From Oryzobacter telluris (GTDB lineage: Bacteria > Actinomycetota > Actinomycetes > Actinomycetales > Dermatophilaceae), in contig NZ_CP170723.1 in assembly GCF_043099285.1 (NCBI RefSeq), positions 3,914,488 through 3,978,487 of the forward strand: a DNA stretch of 64,000 nucleotides, given 5' to 3'. A program made the position numbers and the translations under genes. Below are positions 1 through 8,051 of the stretch, piece by piece. Every line of letters begins with the position of its first letter. The first letter of the stretch is position 1. The notes under the pieces were generated by a model, which saw only the letters and a program-made list of their open reading frames with translations, had not been told where the DNA came from and searched no databases.

Positions 1-639
1 GCCACGCTCGACGGCCGGCCCGTGGCGCACGCCGCGCTCGTCGACCTCCCCGACGGGTCGGTCCTGCGGCTGGGGACGCCCACCCGCGGCCTGCGCACGT
101 ACCTCACGGTCCGCGGCGGCATCGCCGTCACGCCGGTGCTCGGGTCGCGCTCCTCCGACACCCTCTCGGGCCTGGGGCCGGCACCGGTCCGCGCGGGCGA
201 CGTCCTCCCCGTCGGCGTGGCCGGCCCGACGTTCCCCACGGTCGACCACGCGGCCCGCCGGCCCGCACCATCGACCGACCCGACGGTGCTCGAGGTCCTG
301 CCCGGGCCACGCGCCGCCTGGGTGGGCGGCGACGCGGGCGACCTCGGCGGGCTGCTCGGCAGCACGTGGACCGTCGGTGGCCAGAGCGACCGGATCGGGC
401 TGCGGCTCAGCGGTTCCCTCGTCCAGCGCACCCACGACCACCAGGACCTCGAGCTGCCCAGCGAGGGTCTCGTCCGGGGCGCGGTCCAGGTCCCACCGGG
501 CGGCGAGCCCGTCGTCTTCCTCGCCGACCACCCGGTCACCGGCGGCTACCCGGTCGTCGCCGTCCTCACCCCCGCGGCCGCCGACCGGGCCGCCCAGCTG
601 CGCCCGGGAGACACCGTGCGGCTGACCCCCACCCGCTGA
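1..639 (+). CDS. pxpC: 5-oxoprolinase subunit C (biotin-dependent carboxyltransferase family), 5' end outside the window
   Basis: The reading frame is open from base 1 to the TGA at 637-639 and gives 212 visible residues, so the start lies upstream of the window. The segment TYLTVRGGI, the SSDTLSGLGP run, and the later GLRLSG and PSEGLVRGAVQVPP motifs are typical of the C-terminal half of PxpC/KipA-like proteins. In the family, PxpABC cleaves 5-oxoproline to glutamate using ATP. PxpA and PxpB would be expected just upstream, outside the window. The stop is only 3 bp from the convergent regulator gene, with no terminator visible between them. A urea amidolyase-like carboxyltransferase domain is the main alternative. 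Confidence 0.85.
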   Translation, partial: ATLDGRPVAHAALVDLPDGSVLRLGTPTRGLRTYLTVRGGIAVTPVLGSRSSDTLSGLGPAPVRAGDVLPVGVAGPTFPTVDHAARRPAPSTDPTVLEVLPGPRAAWVGGDAGDLGGLLGSTWTVGGQSDRIGLRLSGSLVQRTHDHQDLELPSEGLVRGAVQVPPGGEPVVFLADHPVTGGYPVVAVLTPAAADRAAQLRPGDTVRLTPTR

Positions 640-642
640 CCG

Positions 643-1392
643 TCAGGGGACGAGCGCCACCGTCGCGGGTGACGGCGCGATGCCGATCTCGCGGTCGAGC
701 ACGGCCGTGCAGACCGCGAACGCGCGCCGCGCCTCCTGCACGTTCCCCTCGGCGCGGTGCACCCGGATGACGGCGCGGTGCGCGCTCTCGCGCAGGACGT
801 CGGCCCGCAGCGCGCACAGCGCCACCTCGAGGGCGAGGACGTAGTCGCCCGCGTCGGTGAGCCGGGCCGCCCAGTCCTCGAGGACGTGCAGCCGCAGCTG
901 GCGCAGCCGCTCGCGGTCGGCCTCGAGCCAGGGGTCGTCCCAGTCGGAGAGGAGGTCGGCGGCCTCGGGGTCGACCAGCTCGTCGAGGACGTCGGGATCC
1001 GGCGGCCAGTGCGCCGACGGCCCGTCCGAACCCAGGCGGTCGTGCACCGCCCGCACGAGCGTGGCGACGTCGGAGGCCACCTCCGGGACGAGTCGCAGGT
1101 CGTGCCCCGCCGCGACCACGAGGAGGTGCCCCGGGACCGCCCCCTGGAGCCGCCAGCACGCCTTGCGCAGGTTCGTCATCGCCTGCCGCTGGCTGCCCTC
1201 GGGCCAGAGCAGTCCGGCGAGCCGGGCGCGGCTCGCGCGCTCGCGCAGGGCGAGCACGGCCAGCAGCCGCTGCACGCCGAGCGGGGTGTCGACGGCCCTG
1301 CCGTCGACCGTCAGGCGGAACGTGCCGAACAGGCGGATCCGCGGGGTGCACCCCGGGTCGGCGCACCACGGTGAGGACGTCACGGCAACCAC
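643..1392 (-). CDS. SARP/AfsR-type transcriptional regulator with winged-helix and BTAD domains
   Basis: 249 aa. The N-terminal third (RIRLFGTFRLTVDGRAV..., then RLLAVLALRERASRARLAGLLWP) is an OmpR-like winged-helix domain, as in SARP/AfsR regulators. The rest is helical and fits a bacterial transcriptional activation domain, including YVLALEVALCALRADVLRESAHRAVIRVHR split by short turns. The GTG start at 1392 follows GGGAGG by 4 nt; a GTG three codons further in (1383) has 13 nt spacing and is an alternative. The gene is divergent from the large gene at 1561 with about 168 bp between them, so it is a candidate local regulator of the cassette at 1561-8034. That link is inferred from position only. 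Confidence 0.85.
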   Translation of the reverse strand: MVAVTSSPWCADPGCTPRIRLFGTFRLTVDGRAVDTPLGVQRLLAVLALRERASRARLAGLLWPEGSQRQAMTNLRKACWRLQGAVPGHLLVVAAGHDLRLVPEVASDVATLVRAVHDRLGSDGPSAHWPPDPDVLDELVDPEAADLLSDWDDPWLEADRERLRQLRLHVLEDWAARLTDAGDYVLALEVALCALRADVLRESAHRAVIRVHRAEGNVQEARRAFAVCTAVLDREIGIAPSPATVALVP

Positions 1393-1560
1393 GGTTCCTC
1401 CCTCGGGTCGAGGTCGCCGGGGCCGGGCGCGGCAGGGGCGACCCACTCGGGAGGAGGACGGTGCGCCCGTCCTGATACCTCTCCCGGGGACGCGAGGGGA
1501 ACACCCGGGGAACGGCCACGCTGGTGTGCTGGGCCGCGCCGAGGACTGAGAAGGAAGCAG

Positions 1561-4500
1561 GTGTCCGCCGTGCCACCCAGGGAACGCAAGCCGATGACCG
1601 TCCGCCTCAGCGCTGCCGCCACGGAGCACCTCGACGCGACCGTCGCCGCGCGCGCCGCAGCGGGCCGCGACCCCAAGGTCCCCCTCGACGACACGGTCCG
1701 CGAGCCGATGACGAGCCTGGACCTCGAGGACCTCGGCCTCGAGGTCGACATCACGCCCGAGCAGATCAGGTCCCTCCTCGAGGAGCGGGCCCGCGCCACC
1801 ACGCAGGTGCTCGCCACGGTCGACCTCATCAGCAAGGACCTCGACCTCTTCCGGCCGCAGGTCCCCACGGGCCTGCCCGCCGCGGTGAGCGGCACGCTCG
1901 TCAACCCCGACGGCAGCCCGGCCGCCCGGGTCCGGGTCCGGGCCCTGGAGCCGAGCGGCGTCGCCACGGCGGGCAACAACGAGAGGTACTCGCTCGTCCT
2001 CCCCTGGCCGAACCCCGAGGCCCTCACCGACGCCCGCGGCACCTTCCGCATCGCCCTGCCCGCGCGGCCGCTCCCTGACGACGGCCTCGCCCTCCTCGTC
2101 ACCGGGGGCAACCGGGCGGTCGAGCTGCAGCTGCGGCGGATCGACCTCGTGGCCGGCGACGGCACGCTCGGCGTCCTCCCCCTCGACGTCGTCGTCGCCC
2201 CGCTGCCGCGCAGCGTCCTCGCCCAGCTCGGCGACGTCGTGCGCCCGACGAGCGACGAGGACGTCCTCGACAACCCCGAGCTGTTCGCCGAGCCCGCGCC
2301 CGTCATCACGCTCGGGGACTCCGACTGCGCGGTGAGCTTCCGGTCCAACTCCGGGGTCATCGACCGGTTCGGGTACTCGATGCTCGTGCGCCTCGTCGCC
2401 CCCACGCTGAGCGGCCGGCGCCTCGGCACCCGGGTGGGGCGCGAGGGCAAGCGCTTCCTGCTGTCGGCCTCCTCGGTGGGCCTGACCCGGTACGTCCCCG
2501 CGAACCGGCTCATCGACGCCATGGGCACGCTGGGCTCCTGGGAGCTCGTCGGACGGGTCCCGGTGGAGTCGCCGATCGACGTCGGCGCGTTCCTCGACGC
2601 CGTGCAGCGCGACCCGAAGTCGGTCCCCAAGGCGGCGACCCTCGGCATCGGCTACGTCGTGAAGATGCACCAGCTGTGGATCCCCAACGGGATGTCGCTC
2701 GGCGACCTCGTCTACTCCCTGCCGCTCGCCCCGGGAGAGCAGCAGCGCATCGCCGTGTCCGACGAGCGCGAGACGCTCTCGGTGCGCGAGCAGGAGACCC
2801 TGACCGCCGAGGAGTTCCAGCGCTACCAGGAGAACGCCGACTCCTCGACGAACGCCGTGTTCTCCAGCGCCTTCGACGAGTCGGCCCGCGGCGGCACCAC
2901 GATGAGGACGCGCACCGAGGCGGGGAGCGTCGGCGGCGGGCTGGGCATCGGCGGGTTCTTCAGCGGCATCGTCGCCGGGCTCGGCATCGCCGGCGGGTAC
3001 TCCGACTCCACGACGACCGGGTCGACCTCGAGCTGGCAGAACGCGAGCCGCGACTACGTCTCCAACGCCTCGCAGGACTTCCACTCCTCGTTGGCGCGGG
3101 CGGCCTCCGCCCGGCGCTCCGCGAGCCGCACGAGCGTGCGCCTGGCCACCTCGACCGAGCGCAAGGAGGTCGTCACCAAGGTCATCACCAACCACAACCA
3201 CAACCACGCGCTGACCATGCAGTACTGGCAGGTGCTCCGGCACTACCGCGTCAGCAGCCAGGTCGACGACGTGCAGCTCGTCTGCTTCGTCCCGTTCGAG
3301 GTCATCGCCTTCCTCCCCACCTTCGCGACGCGGACGCTGCCCACCGGCAGCTACGGCCGCGACCAGCTGCTCCAGCGCTACTCCCAGCTGCTGCGGCACC
3401 ACGACGTCATCGAGTCGCGGATCTGGTGGCGCTCCGAGCTCGCCCACGGCCTGCGGGTGCTGCGCGGGTTCGCCGGCGACCCGACGATGACCGTGCAGTC
3501 CTCGAGCGGTTCGGCCCAGGACGTCGTGAACATCGAGCTCGCCGGCACCTTCATGCCCTTCGAGGACGTGTGGGTCACCGCGATCTCGACGAGCGGGGCC
3601 CGCGTGGGCCCGGTGCTGATGACGGGCACGAGCGCCGCGGTGGCCACGGGCGCGACGACGAAGGCCGGGCTCCTCGACATCCTGCGCACCCGCCGGAGCA
3701 GCCCCACGGCGTCCGAGAAGCGCGTCGCGTCGATGAGCCTGCCGAGCCACGTCTCGCGCAGCCACCTGGCCCGCTTCGAGTTCCGCCGCGCCTTCCGGCC
3801 GTTCTCCTACCAGCTGACGATGCCGAGCGACCTCAGCTTCGGCGACCTCATCGCCTACCTCAACAACGCCAACCGGCTCCAGGTGTCGATGGCGCCCGAG
3901 GAGCTCGAGCGCGAGATCAGCGGCCCGCTCGTCGCGGACCCGGTCGCGGAGATCACGGACGTGTCCCCGACGATCGACCTCATCGAGGACTTCGCCGGCG
4001 CGGGCCTGGACGTCATGCCGGCACTGATGCCGGTGGCCGCCAAGCGCATCCCGCCGCAGCTGTCGTTCGCCGACCTGCTGCGGATCGAGGCGCTCCTGCA
4101 GCACGTCGTGGAGAACACCGTGGAGTACTCCAAGGCGGTGTGGCAGGCCCTGACCGCCGAGGAGCGCGCCATCCTCCTCGAGCGGTTCACCATCGGCGTC
4201 CCCACGGGCGGGGTCAGCGACGCCACGGACGACGTCCCGCTGCTCGACTGCGTGGCCAACCAGGTGCTCGGGTACTTCGGGAACGCCGCGATCATGCCGT
4301 TCTTCATCCCGCCGGGCGTCGCCGCGAAGGTCAAGTACACCTCGCGCGACGTGCAGGAGTCGCTGCTGCGCTTCCACCGGCAGGCGTACCGCCCGGCGCA
4401 GAGCTCGATCACGCTGCCCGCGCGCGGCGTGCTCGGCGAGGCCGTCCTCGGCCACTGCGAGTCGAGCGAGAAGATCGACCTCACCCGCTTCTGGAACTGG

Positions 4501-5073
4501 CAGGACTCGCCGCCGGACGTCGCGACCGACCCGTCGGCCGTCGCCGCCCTGTTCGCCGACCCGAACTCCCTCGTGGGCGGTGCGGGCGCGCAGGCGGCCG
4601 CGGTCCTCCAGCCCGGTGCGTCGTCGATGGTGACGATCAACCAGGGCCCGGCCGCCCTGACCCCCGCCGACCTCGCGAGCGCGCTCGTCAAGAGCCAGCC
4701 GGCGAGCAACCTGCCCACCGACCTCACGGGGATCACCCAGCTCGGCGCCCAGATGAAGGTGCAGACCGAGACCACCGCCGAGAGCCTGAACAAGACGATC
4801 GCCGAGGCGAGCGGCCTGGCCAAGGAGGCGATGAAGCAGATCCCGAGCGCCATCAAGGCCAAGTCCGACGCCGACGCCGAGCGCGACAAGCGGGCCAAGG
4901 AGAAGGCGAAGGAGGAGGGCGCCGGCGGCACCGAGGGAGGCGGGACCGAGGGGTCCGGCACCGGAGGGACCGGCGGGACCGGAGGCGGCGGCGGTGGGAC
5001 CGGCGGCACCACCGAGGGCGGTGGCGGGACCTCGCTCGCGTCCCTCGACGGCGGCACCGCCCCGATCGCCTGA
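1561..5073 (+). CDS. Large uncharacterised protein with a carboxypeptidase-regulatory-like domain and a Gly-rich charged tail
   Basis: 1170 aa, function unknown. Residues about 107-215 (AAVSGTLVNPDGSPAARVRV to VVVAPLP) look like a carboxypeptidase-regulatory-like beta-sandwich. Residues about 456-480 are a Gly-rich hydrophobic stretch (GGGLGIGGFFSGIVAGLGIAGG), followed by a Ser/Thr-rich segment and an alternating Asn/His motif, NHNHNHALT, at 544-552. A motif GHCESSEKIDLTRFWNW lies near residue 970. The last 70 residues are Lys/Glu-rich, then Gly/Thr-rich and low in complexity. There is no signal peptide. GTG 1561 is preceded by AAGGAAG; ATG 1594 is an alternative. It is the first gene of a co-directional group ending at 8034. 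I recognise the type only as a hypothetical protein. Confidence 0.8.
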   Translation: MSAVPPRERKPMTVRLSAAATEHLDATVAARAAAGRDPKVPLDDTVREPMTSLDLEDLGLEVDITPEQIRSLLEERARATTQVLATVDLISKDLDLFRPQVPTGLPAAVSGTLVNPDGSPAARVRVRALEPSGVATAGNNERYSLVLPWPNPEALTDARGTFRIALPARPLPDDGLALLVTGGNRAVELQLRRIDLVAGDGTLGVLPLDVVVAPLPRSVLAQLGDVVRPTSDEDVLDNPELFAEPAPVITLGDSDCAVSFRSNSGVIDRFGYSMLVRLVAPTLSGRRLGTRVGREGKRFLLSASSVGLTRYVPANRLIDAMGTLGSWELVGRVPVESPIDVGAFLDAVQRDPKSVPKAATLGIGYVVKMHQLWIPNGMSLGDLVYSLPLAPGEQQRIAVSDERETLSVREQETLTAEEFQRYQENADSSTNAVFSSAFDESARGGTTMRTRTEAGSVGGGLGIGGFFSGIVAGLGIAGGYSDSTTTGSTSSWQNASRDYVSNASQDFHSSLARAASARRSASRTSVRLATSTERKEVVTKVITNHNHNHALTMQYWQVLRHYRVSSQVDDVQLVCFVPFEVIAFLPTFATRTLPTGSYGRDQLLQRYSQLLRHHDVIESRIWWRSELAHGLRVLRGFAGDPTMTVQSSSGSAQDVVNIELAGTFMPFEDVWVTAISTSGARVGPVLMTGTSAAVATGATTKAGLLDILRTRRSSPTASEKRVASMSLPSHVSRSHLARFEFRRAFRPFSYQLTMPSDLSFGDLIAYLNNANRLQVSMAPEELEREISGPLVADPVAEITDVSPTIDLIEDFAGAGLDVMPALMPVAAKRIPPQLSFADLLRIEALLQHVVENTVEYSKAVWQALTAEERAILLERFTIGVPTGGVSDATDDVPLLDCVANQVLGYFGNAAIMPFFIPPGVAAKVKYTSRDVQESLLRFHRQAYRPAQSSITLPARGVLGEAVLGHCESSEKIDLTRFWNWQDSPPDVATDPSAVAALFADPNSLVGGAGAQAAAVLQPGASSMVTINQGPAALTPADLASALVKSQPASNLPTDLTGITQLGAQMKVQTETTAESLNKTIAEASGLAKEAMKQIPSAIKAKSDADAERDKRAKEKAKEEGAGGTEGGGTEGSGTGGTGGTGGGGGGTGGTTEGGGGTSLASLDGGTAPIA

Positions 5074-5135
5074 GGACGGTGACCCCATGACCGAGCAGAC
5101 CACCCGGGCGAGGACCGGCGAAGGAGGAACCGACC

Positions 5136-6119
5136 ATGGCTGAGCAGCCGAGCACGGCCGACGAGCGGGCGCTCGACGCCCTGACCAAGGTGCTCGAGTC
5201 GGCGATCTCGCCCGAGATGACCGAGGCGCAGCGACTCATCCTGCGTCGGCTCGCCACGGCGGGGGACCTGTTCCCGTCGCGGGTGCCGGCGCCTCTCAAC
5301 ATCACCCAGGTCGGCGGGTACCTCAACCTCGTGGCCGACGACCCGGTGCTCTCGGCGCAGGTCCTGGCGAGCGCGCTCGGGGTGGCCGGGCCCAACCCGA
5401 CCCCCGGGTTCGACCCGACCCTCCCGCCGCTGTACTTCGTCACCCGGACCAACGACCGCCCGCCGGGGACGGCGCAGGCGGCCACGCCGGTGCAGCTGAG
5501 GGTGCGCAGCGACTTCGCGGCGCCGTTCGACGCCGCGGTGGCGGTGCTGCACGGCCTCGGGGTGATGCTGCCCGTCCTCGCCGCCGACGCCCCCCTGCCC
5601 CCGCTGGGCGCGGTGGGCACCCCGGGTGCGACGCCCGCCGACGCGCTGGGCGTCCTCGGCCGCCGGCTCACCCTCGTGCCCGGCGCCGGGCTGGTCGACC
5701 CGACCCTCGACCCCCTGGCGGTCGGGCAGCTGGGTGGGGCCGGACCACAGCTGGTGCTGGCGCGGCAGCTCGACGGCACGGCGCCGCAGGCCGGCACGGT
5801 CACACCCGCCGCGTACGCCCTGTGGACCTGCGACGCCACGACGTGCACCCAGTCGACCGTGACCGACGCGTTCGTCGACCTCGACCCCGTCCTCGCCGCC
5901 GGCGGATGGCACCGGGCCCAGCCGCTCGCGGCACCCGCCACCGCGGCCGACGCCAAGGGCTGGAACACGTGGACCAACGTCACCGGGCTGGTCGCCGGAA
6001 CGAGCACGGTCGGGGCCGAGCTGCGGCTGCTCTACTCCGCGGGCCAGATCGCGGCGTCGTCGGTCCGCGAGCTGCAGGACCTGGTCTGGGACGGCGCCGA
6101 CTTCGTGGCTCCAGCCTGA
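5136..6119 (+). CDS. Uncharacterised protein of the M64-protease cassette
   Basis: 327 aa, not recognised. It begins with a helical segment (ALDALTKVLESAISPEMTEAQRLILRRLATAG). The rest is Pro/Ala/Leu-rich and beta-like, including LYFVTRTNDRPPGT, a Cys pair in TCDATTC, and a C-terminal LRLLYSAGQIAASSVRELQDLVW. No signal peptide or membrane segment is seen. The ATG at 5136 is preceded by AAGGAGG with good spacing. It lies 62 bp after the 1170-aa gene and 7 bp before the next gene, so co-transcription is likely. Confidence 0.75.
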   Translation: MAEQPSTADERALDALTKVLESAISPEMTEAQRLILRRLATAGDLFPSRVPAPLNITQVGGYLNLVADDPVLSAQVLASALGVAGPNPTPGFDPTLPPLYFVTRTNDRPPGTAQAATPVQLRVRSDFAAPFDAAVAVLHGLGVMLPVLAADAPLPPLGAVGTPGATPADALGVLGRRLTLVPGAGLVDPTLDPLAVGQLGGAGPQLVLARQLDGTAPQAGTVTPAAYALWTCDATTCTQSTVTDAFVDLDPVLAAGGWHRAQPLAAPATAADAKGWNTWTNVTGLVAGTSTVGAELRLLYSAGQIAASSVRELQDLVWDGADFVAPA

Positions 6120-6126
6120 GGCGGCG

Positions 6127-6633
6127 GTGACCGTGAGCGACCACGACGCCGGCCCGCCCCGAGGGGCACCCCCCGTCGAGCGCGGGGACGAACCGTCGGC
6201 CTGGCGGCTGACCTTCTCGTACGAGGGCTCCGACATCCGCCTCGTCGCCCAGCAGCGGGTCGCGATGATCGCGCCCCCGGACGACTCGGACCGCACCTAC
6301 GCGGCCCGGGCCGGCACCTGGGTCGAGGTGCGGGACGGCACCGGGCACGGCCTGTACCGCCAGCTCCTCGCCGACCCCGTCCGGCACGGCTACGAGGTGC
6401 ACTCTCCCGACCCCGCCGAGGGGTCGCGCCAGGTCGAGCCCGAGGCGCCGAGCGGCGTGTTCCAGGTCGTGGTGCCGGACCTCCCCGGCGCGCAGGACGT
6501 CGTCCTCCACCGGCTCGACGACAGCGCGCTCGCGGCCGACGCCACCCGGCCCCGGCGGACGGCCGACCGCGCCCTCGCCCGCCCCGTGCTGACGGCCACC
6601 CTGGAGGAGACACCTCCGTACGAGGTGACCTGA
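6127..6633 (+). CDS. Uncharacterised protein preceding the M64 metalloprotease
   Basis: 168 aa, not recognised. After a disordered, charged N-terminus comes a beta-rich core (AWRLTFSYEGSDIRLVAQQRVAM, then GTWVEVRDGTGHGLYRQLL and GVFQVVVPDLPGAQDVVLHR), which suggests a small binding or adaptor fold. GTG 6127 is used; a second GTG lies two codons in. The stop overlaps the next start as TGATG (base 6633 is shared), which implies translational coupling to the metalloprotease. A chaperone, inhibitor or substrate role for the protease is possible but unproven. Confidence 0.75.
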   Translation: MTVSDHDAGPPRGAPPVERGDEPSAWRLTFSYEGSDIRLVAQQRVAMIAPPDDSDRTYAARAGTWVEVRDGTGHGLYRQLLADPVRHGYEVHSPDPAEGSRQVEPEAPSGVFQVVVPDLPGAQDVVLHRLDDSALAADATRPRRTADRALARPVLTATLEETPPYEVT

Positions 6634-7760
6634 TGGGGACCGCGGACGGTGCCGTCGTCAGCACCACGAAGATCGTCGACCACGGGCCGGACAGCGCCCG
6701 GTGGAACCTCGTCATCATGTCCGAGGGCTTCACCACGGCCGAGCTCGACGCGTACCACGTGGCCGCGGAGTCGTTCGTCACCAAGCTGTTCACCACCCAG
6801 CCGTTCCGGCGGATGTGGTGCGCGATCAACGTGCACCGGGTCGACGTCCGCTCCGACGAGAGCGGCACCGACGAGCCCGCCACCTGCGCCGACGGCGGCA
6901 CCGGCACGGGTGTCACCCGCAGGACGTACTTCGACACCTCGTTCTGCCGGGACGGGACCAGTCGGCTGCTCTACGGCTCCGAGGCGATCTCCATCGCCAC
7001 CGCGGCGACGGCCGTGCCTGCCGTGTCGGCGCGCATCGTCATCGTCAACTCCACGCGGTACGGCGGCGCGGGGGGCTCCTCGGCGTGGTTCTCGCTGGCG
7101 GCGTCCGCCGACGAGATCGGGGTGCACGAGCTGTGCCACTCCGCCTTCGACCTCGCCGACGAGTACGGCGACAACAACGCCACGTGGAGCGCCGGGGAGC
7201 CGAGCGAGCCGAACGTCACGACCGTCACGGCACGGGCGAGCACGAAGTGGGCGTCGAAGATCGCGGCGGCCACCCCGCTGCCGACCCAGGACAACCCCGG
7301 CTGCGCGGCGATGACGACGGCCGCCAGCCCCGTGCCTGCAGGGACGGTCGGGCTGTTCGCGGGGGGCAGCCGCTCGTTCTGCGGCATCTACCACTCCGAG
7401 CACATCTGCCGGATGCGGGTGCTGGGCAACGAGTTCTGCGCCGTGTGCAAGGACGCGATCATCGCCCGGCTGACGCCGCACCTGCCGAAGTTCTCCGGAC
7501 CGGTCGTGGGGACGCAGTTCCACGGGACGGTCCCGGCGGGCCAGACCAAGCGGTGGTTCACGTACAACTGGCCGGCCTGCTGGCACGTGCTGTGGACCGT
7601 CGTGCCGACGTCACCGGTCACCCCGACGGCGGGCGTGTCCTGGCGGGTGCGGGTCGAGCGGGCGTCGCGGGAGCGCCTCACCTACTGGGTCTCCATCACC
7701 AACGACACCGGCGTCGCGGTCGAGGTCGACGCCCGGTACGAGATCGTCGTCCGGACCTGA
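6633..7760 (+). CDS. M64-family (IgA-peptidase-like) zinc metalloprotease with a C-terminal beta domain
   Basis: 375 aa. The N-terminal part, with NLVIMSEGFTTAELDAY and a core reaching HELCH at residues 165-169 followed by SAFDLADEYGD, carries the zinc HExxH motif and the downstream acidic residues of peptidase family M64. Nine or more Cys residues occur (for example FCGIYHSEHICRMR and EFCAVCKD), as in secreted members, yet no signal peptide is present. Residues about 293-375 form a separate module repeated as the free-standing 84-aa protein encoded next. The ATG overlaps the upstream stop by one base. The substrate is unknown. Export may use an unusual route, or the enzyme may act inside the cell. 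Confidence 0.85.
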   Translation: MGTADGAVVSTTKIVDHGPDSARWNLVIMSEGFTTAELDAYHVAAESFVTKLFTTQPFRRMWCAINVHRVDVRSDESGTDEPATCADGGTGTGVTRRTYFDTSFCRDGTSRLLYGSEAISIATAATAVPAVSARIVIVNSTRYGGAGGSSAWFSLAASADEIGVHELCHSAFDLADEYGDNNATWSAGEPSEPNVTTVTARASTKWASKIAAATPLPTQDNPGCAAMTTAASPVPAGTVGLFAGGSRSFCGIYHSEHICRMRVLGNEFCAVCKDAIIARLTPHLPKFSGPVVGTQFHGTVPAGQTKRWFTYNWPACWHVLWTVVPTSPVTPTAGVSWRVRVERASRERLTYWVSITNDTGVAVEVDARYEIVVRT

Positions 7761-7779
7761 GTCGGGAGAGGAGCGCAGC

Positions 7780-8034
7780 ATGAAGGCGGGAACCCAGTTC
7801 ACGGGCACGGTGGCCGCGGGCGCCACGAAGACGTGGTTCACCCACTCGTGGAAGCCCGAGAGCCACGTCGTGTGGACCGTGGTCCCGGTGACCCCCGGTC
7901 CGGGGGCGCCGCAGATCGAGTGGAGCGTCAAGGTGCAGCGGGCGTCCGCGACCCTGCTGACCTACCACCTGACGATCAAGAACCTGTCGGCCGCGCCGGT
8001 CGACATCGAGGCGAGGTACGCGATCCTCAACTGA
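7780..8034 (+). CDS. Small protein homologous to the C-terminal domain of the adjacent M64 protease
   Basis: 84 aa, no known function. It aligns along its full length with residues about 293-375 of the preceding protease. Shared blocks are GTQF-GTV-AG-TK-WFT, HV-WTVVP, W-V-V-RA, LTY---I-N and ARY-I, close to half identical by eye. The pattern suggests a compact beta-sandwich binding domain. The ATG at 7780 has a GGGAGAGGAG Shine-Dalgarno region. It ends the cassette, just before a palindrome at 8038. It could be a decoy, an immunity-type binder or a free binding domain; none of these is shown. Confidence 0.8.
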   Translation: MKAGTQFTGTVAAGATKTWFTHSWKPESHVVWTVVPVTPGPGAPQIEWSVKVQRASATLLTYHLTIKNLSAAPVDIEARYAILN

Positions 8035-8037
8035 GGC

Positions 8038-8051
8038 AGGCCGATCGGCCT
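8038..8051. terminator. Palindromic bidirectional terminator candidate
   Basis: AGGCCGATCGGCCT is a perfect 14-bp palindrome. It lies in the 16-bp gap between two convergent genes and is embedded in a wider TGAGGC...GCCTCA inverted repeat (8032-8053). There is no T-run, as is common in high-GC actinobacteria. Confidence 0.5.

Noticed and set aside
643..5103. A very long open frame antisense to the 1170-aa protein gene
   Set aside because: Only its last 250 codons form a recognisable regulator. The rest is Arg/Gly/Asp-rich shadow translation caused by the high GC content. Similar long antisense frames at 8060-10450 (+), 26156-30199 (+) and 11228-14362 (-, upstream half) were rejected for the same reason.
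5087..5143. Small ORF with an ATG between the 1170-aa and 327-aa genes
   Set aside because: Only 18 codons; it overlaps the ribosome-binding site and start of the next gene and has no own Shine-Dalgarno.
1561..8034. Contractile injection system or phage-tail island
   Set aside because: No sheath, tube, baseplate, spike or AAA+ loading ATPase is present, so the cassette is not called one.
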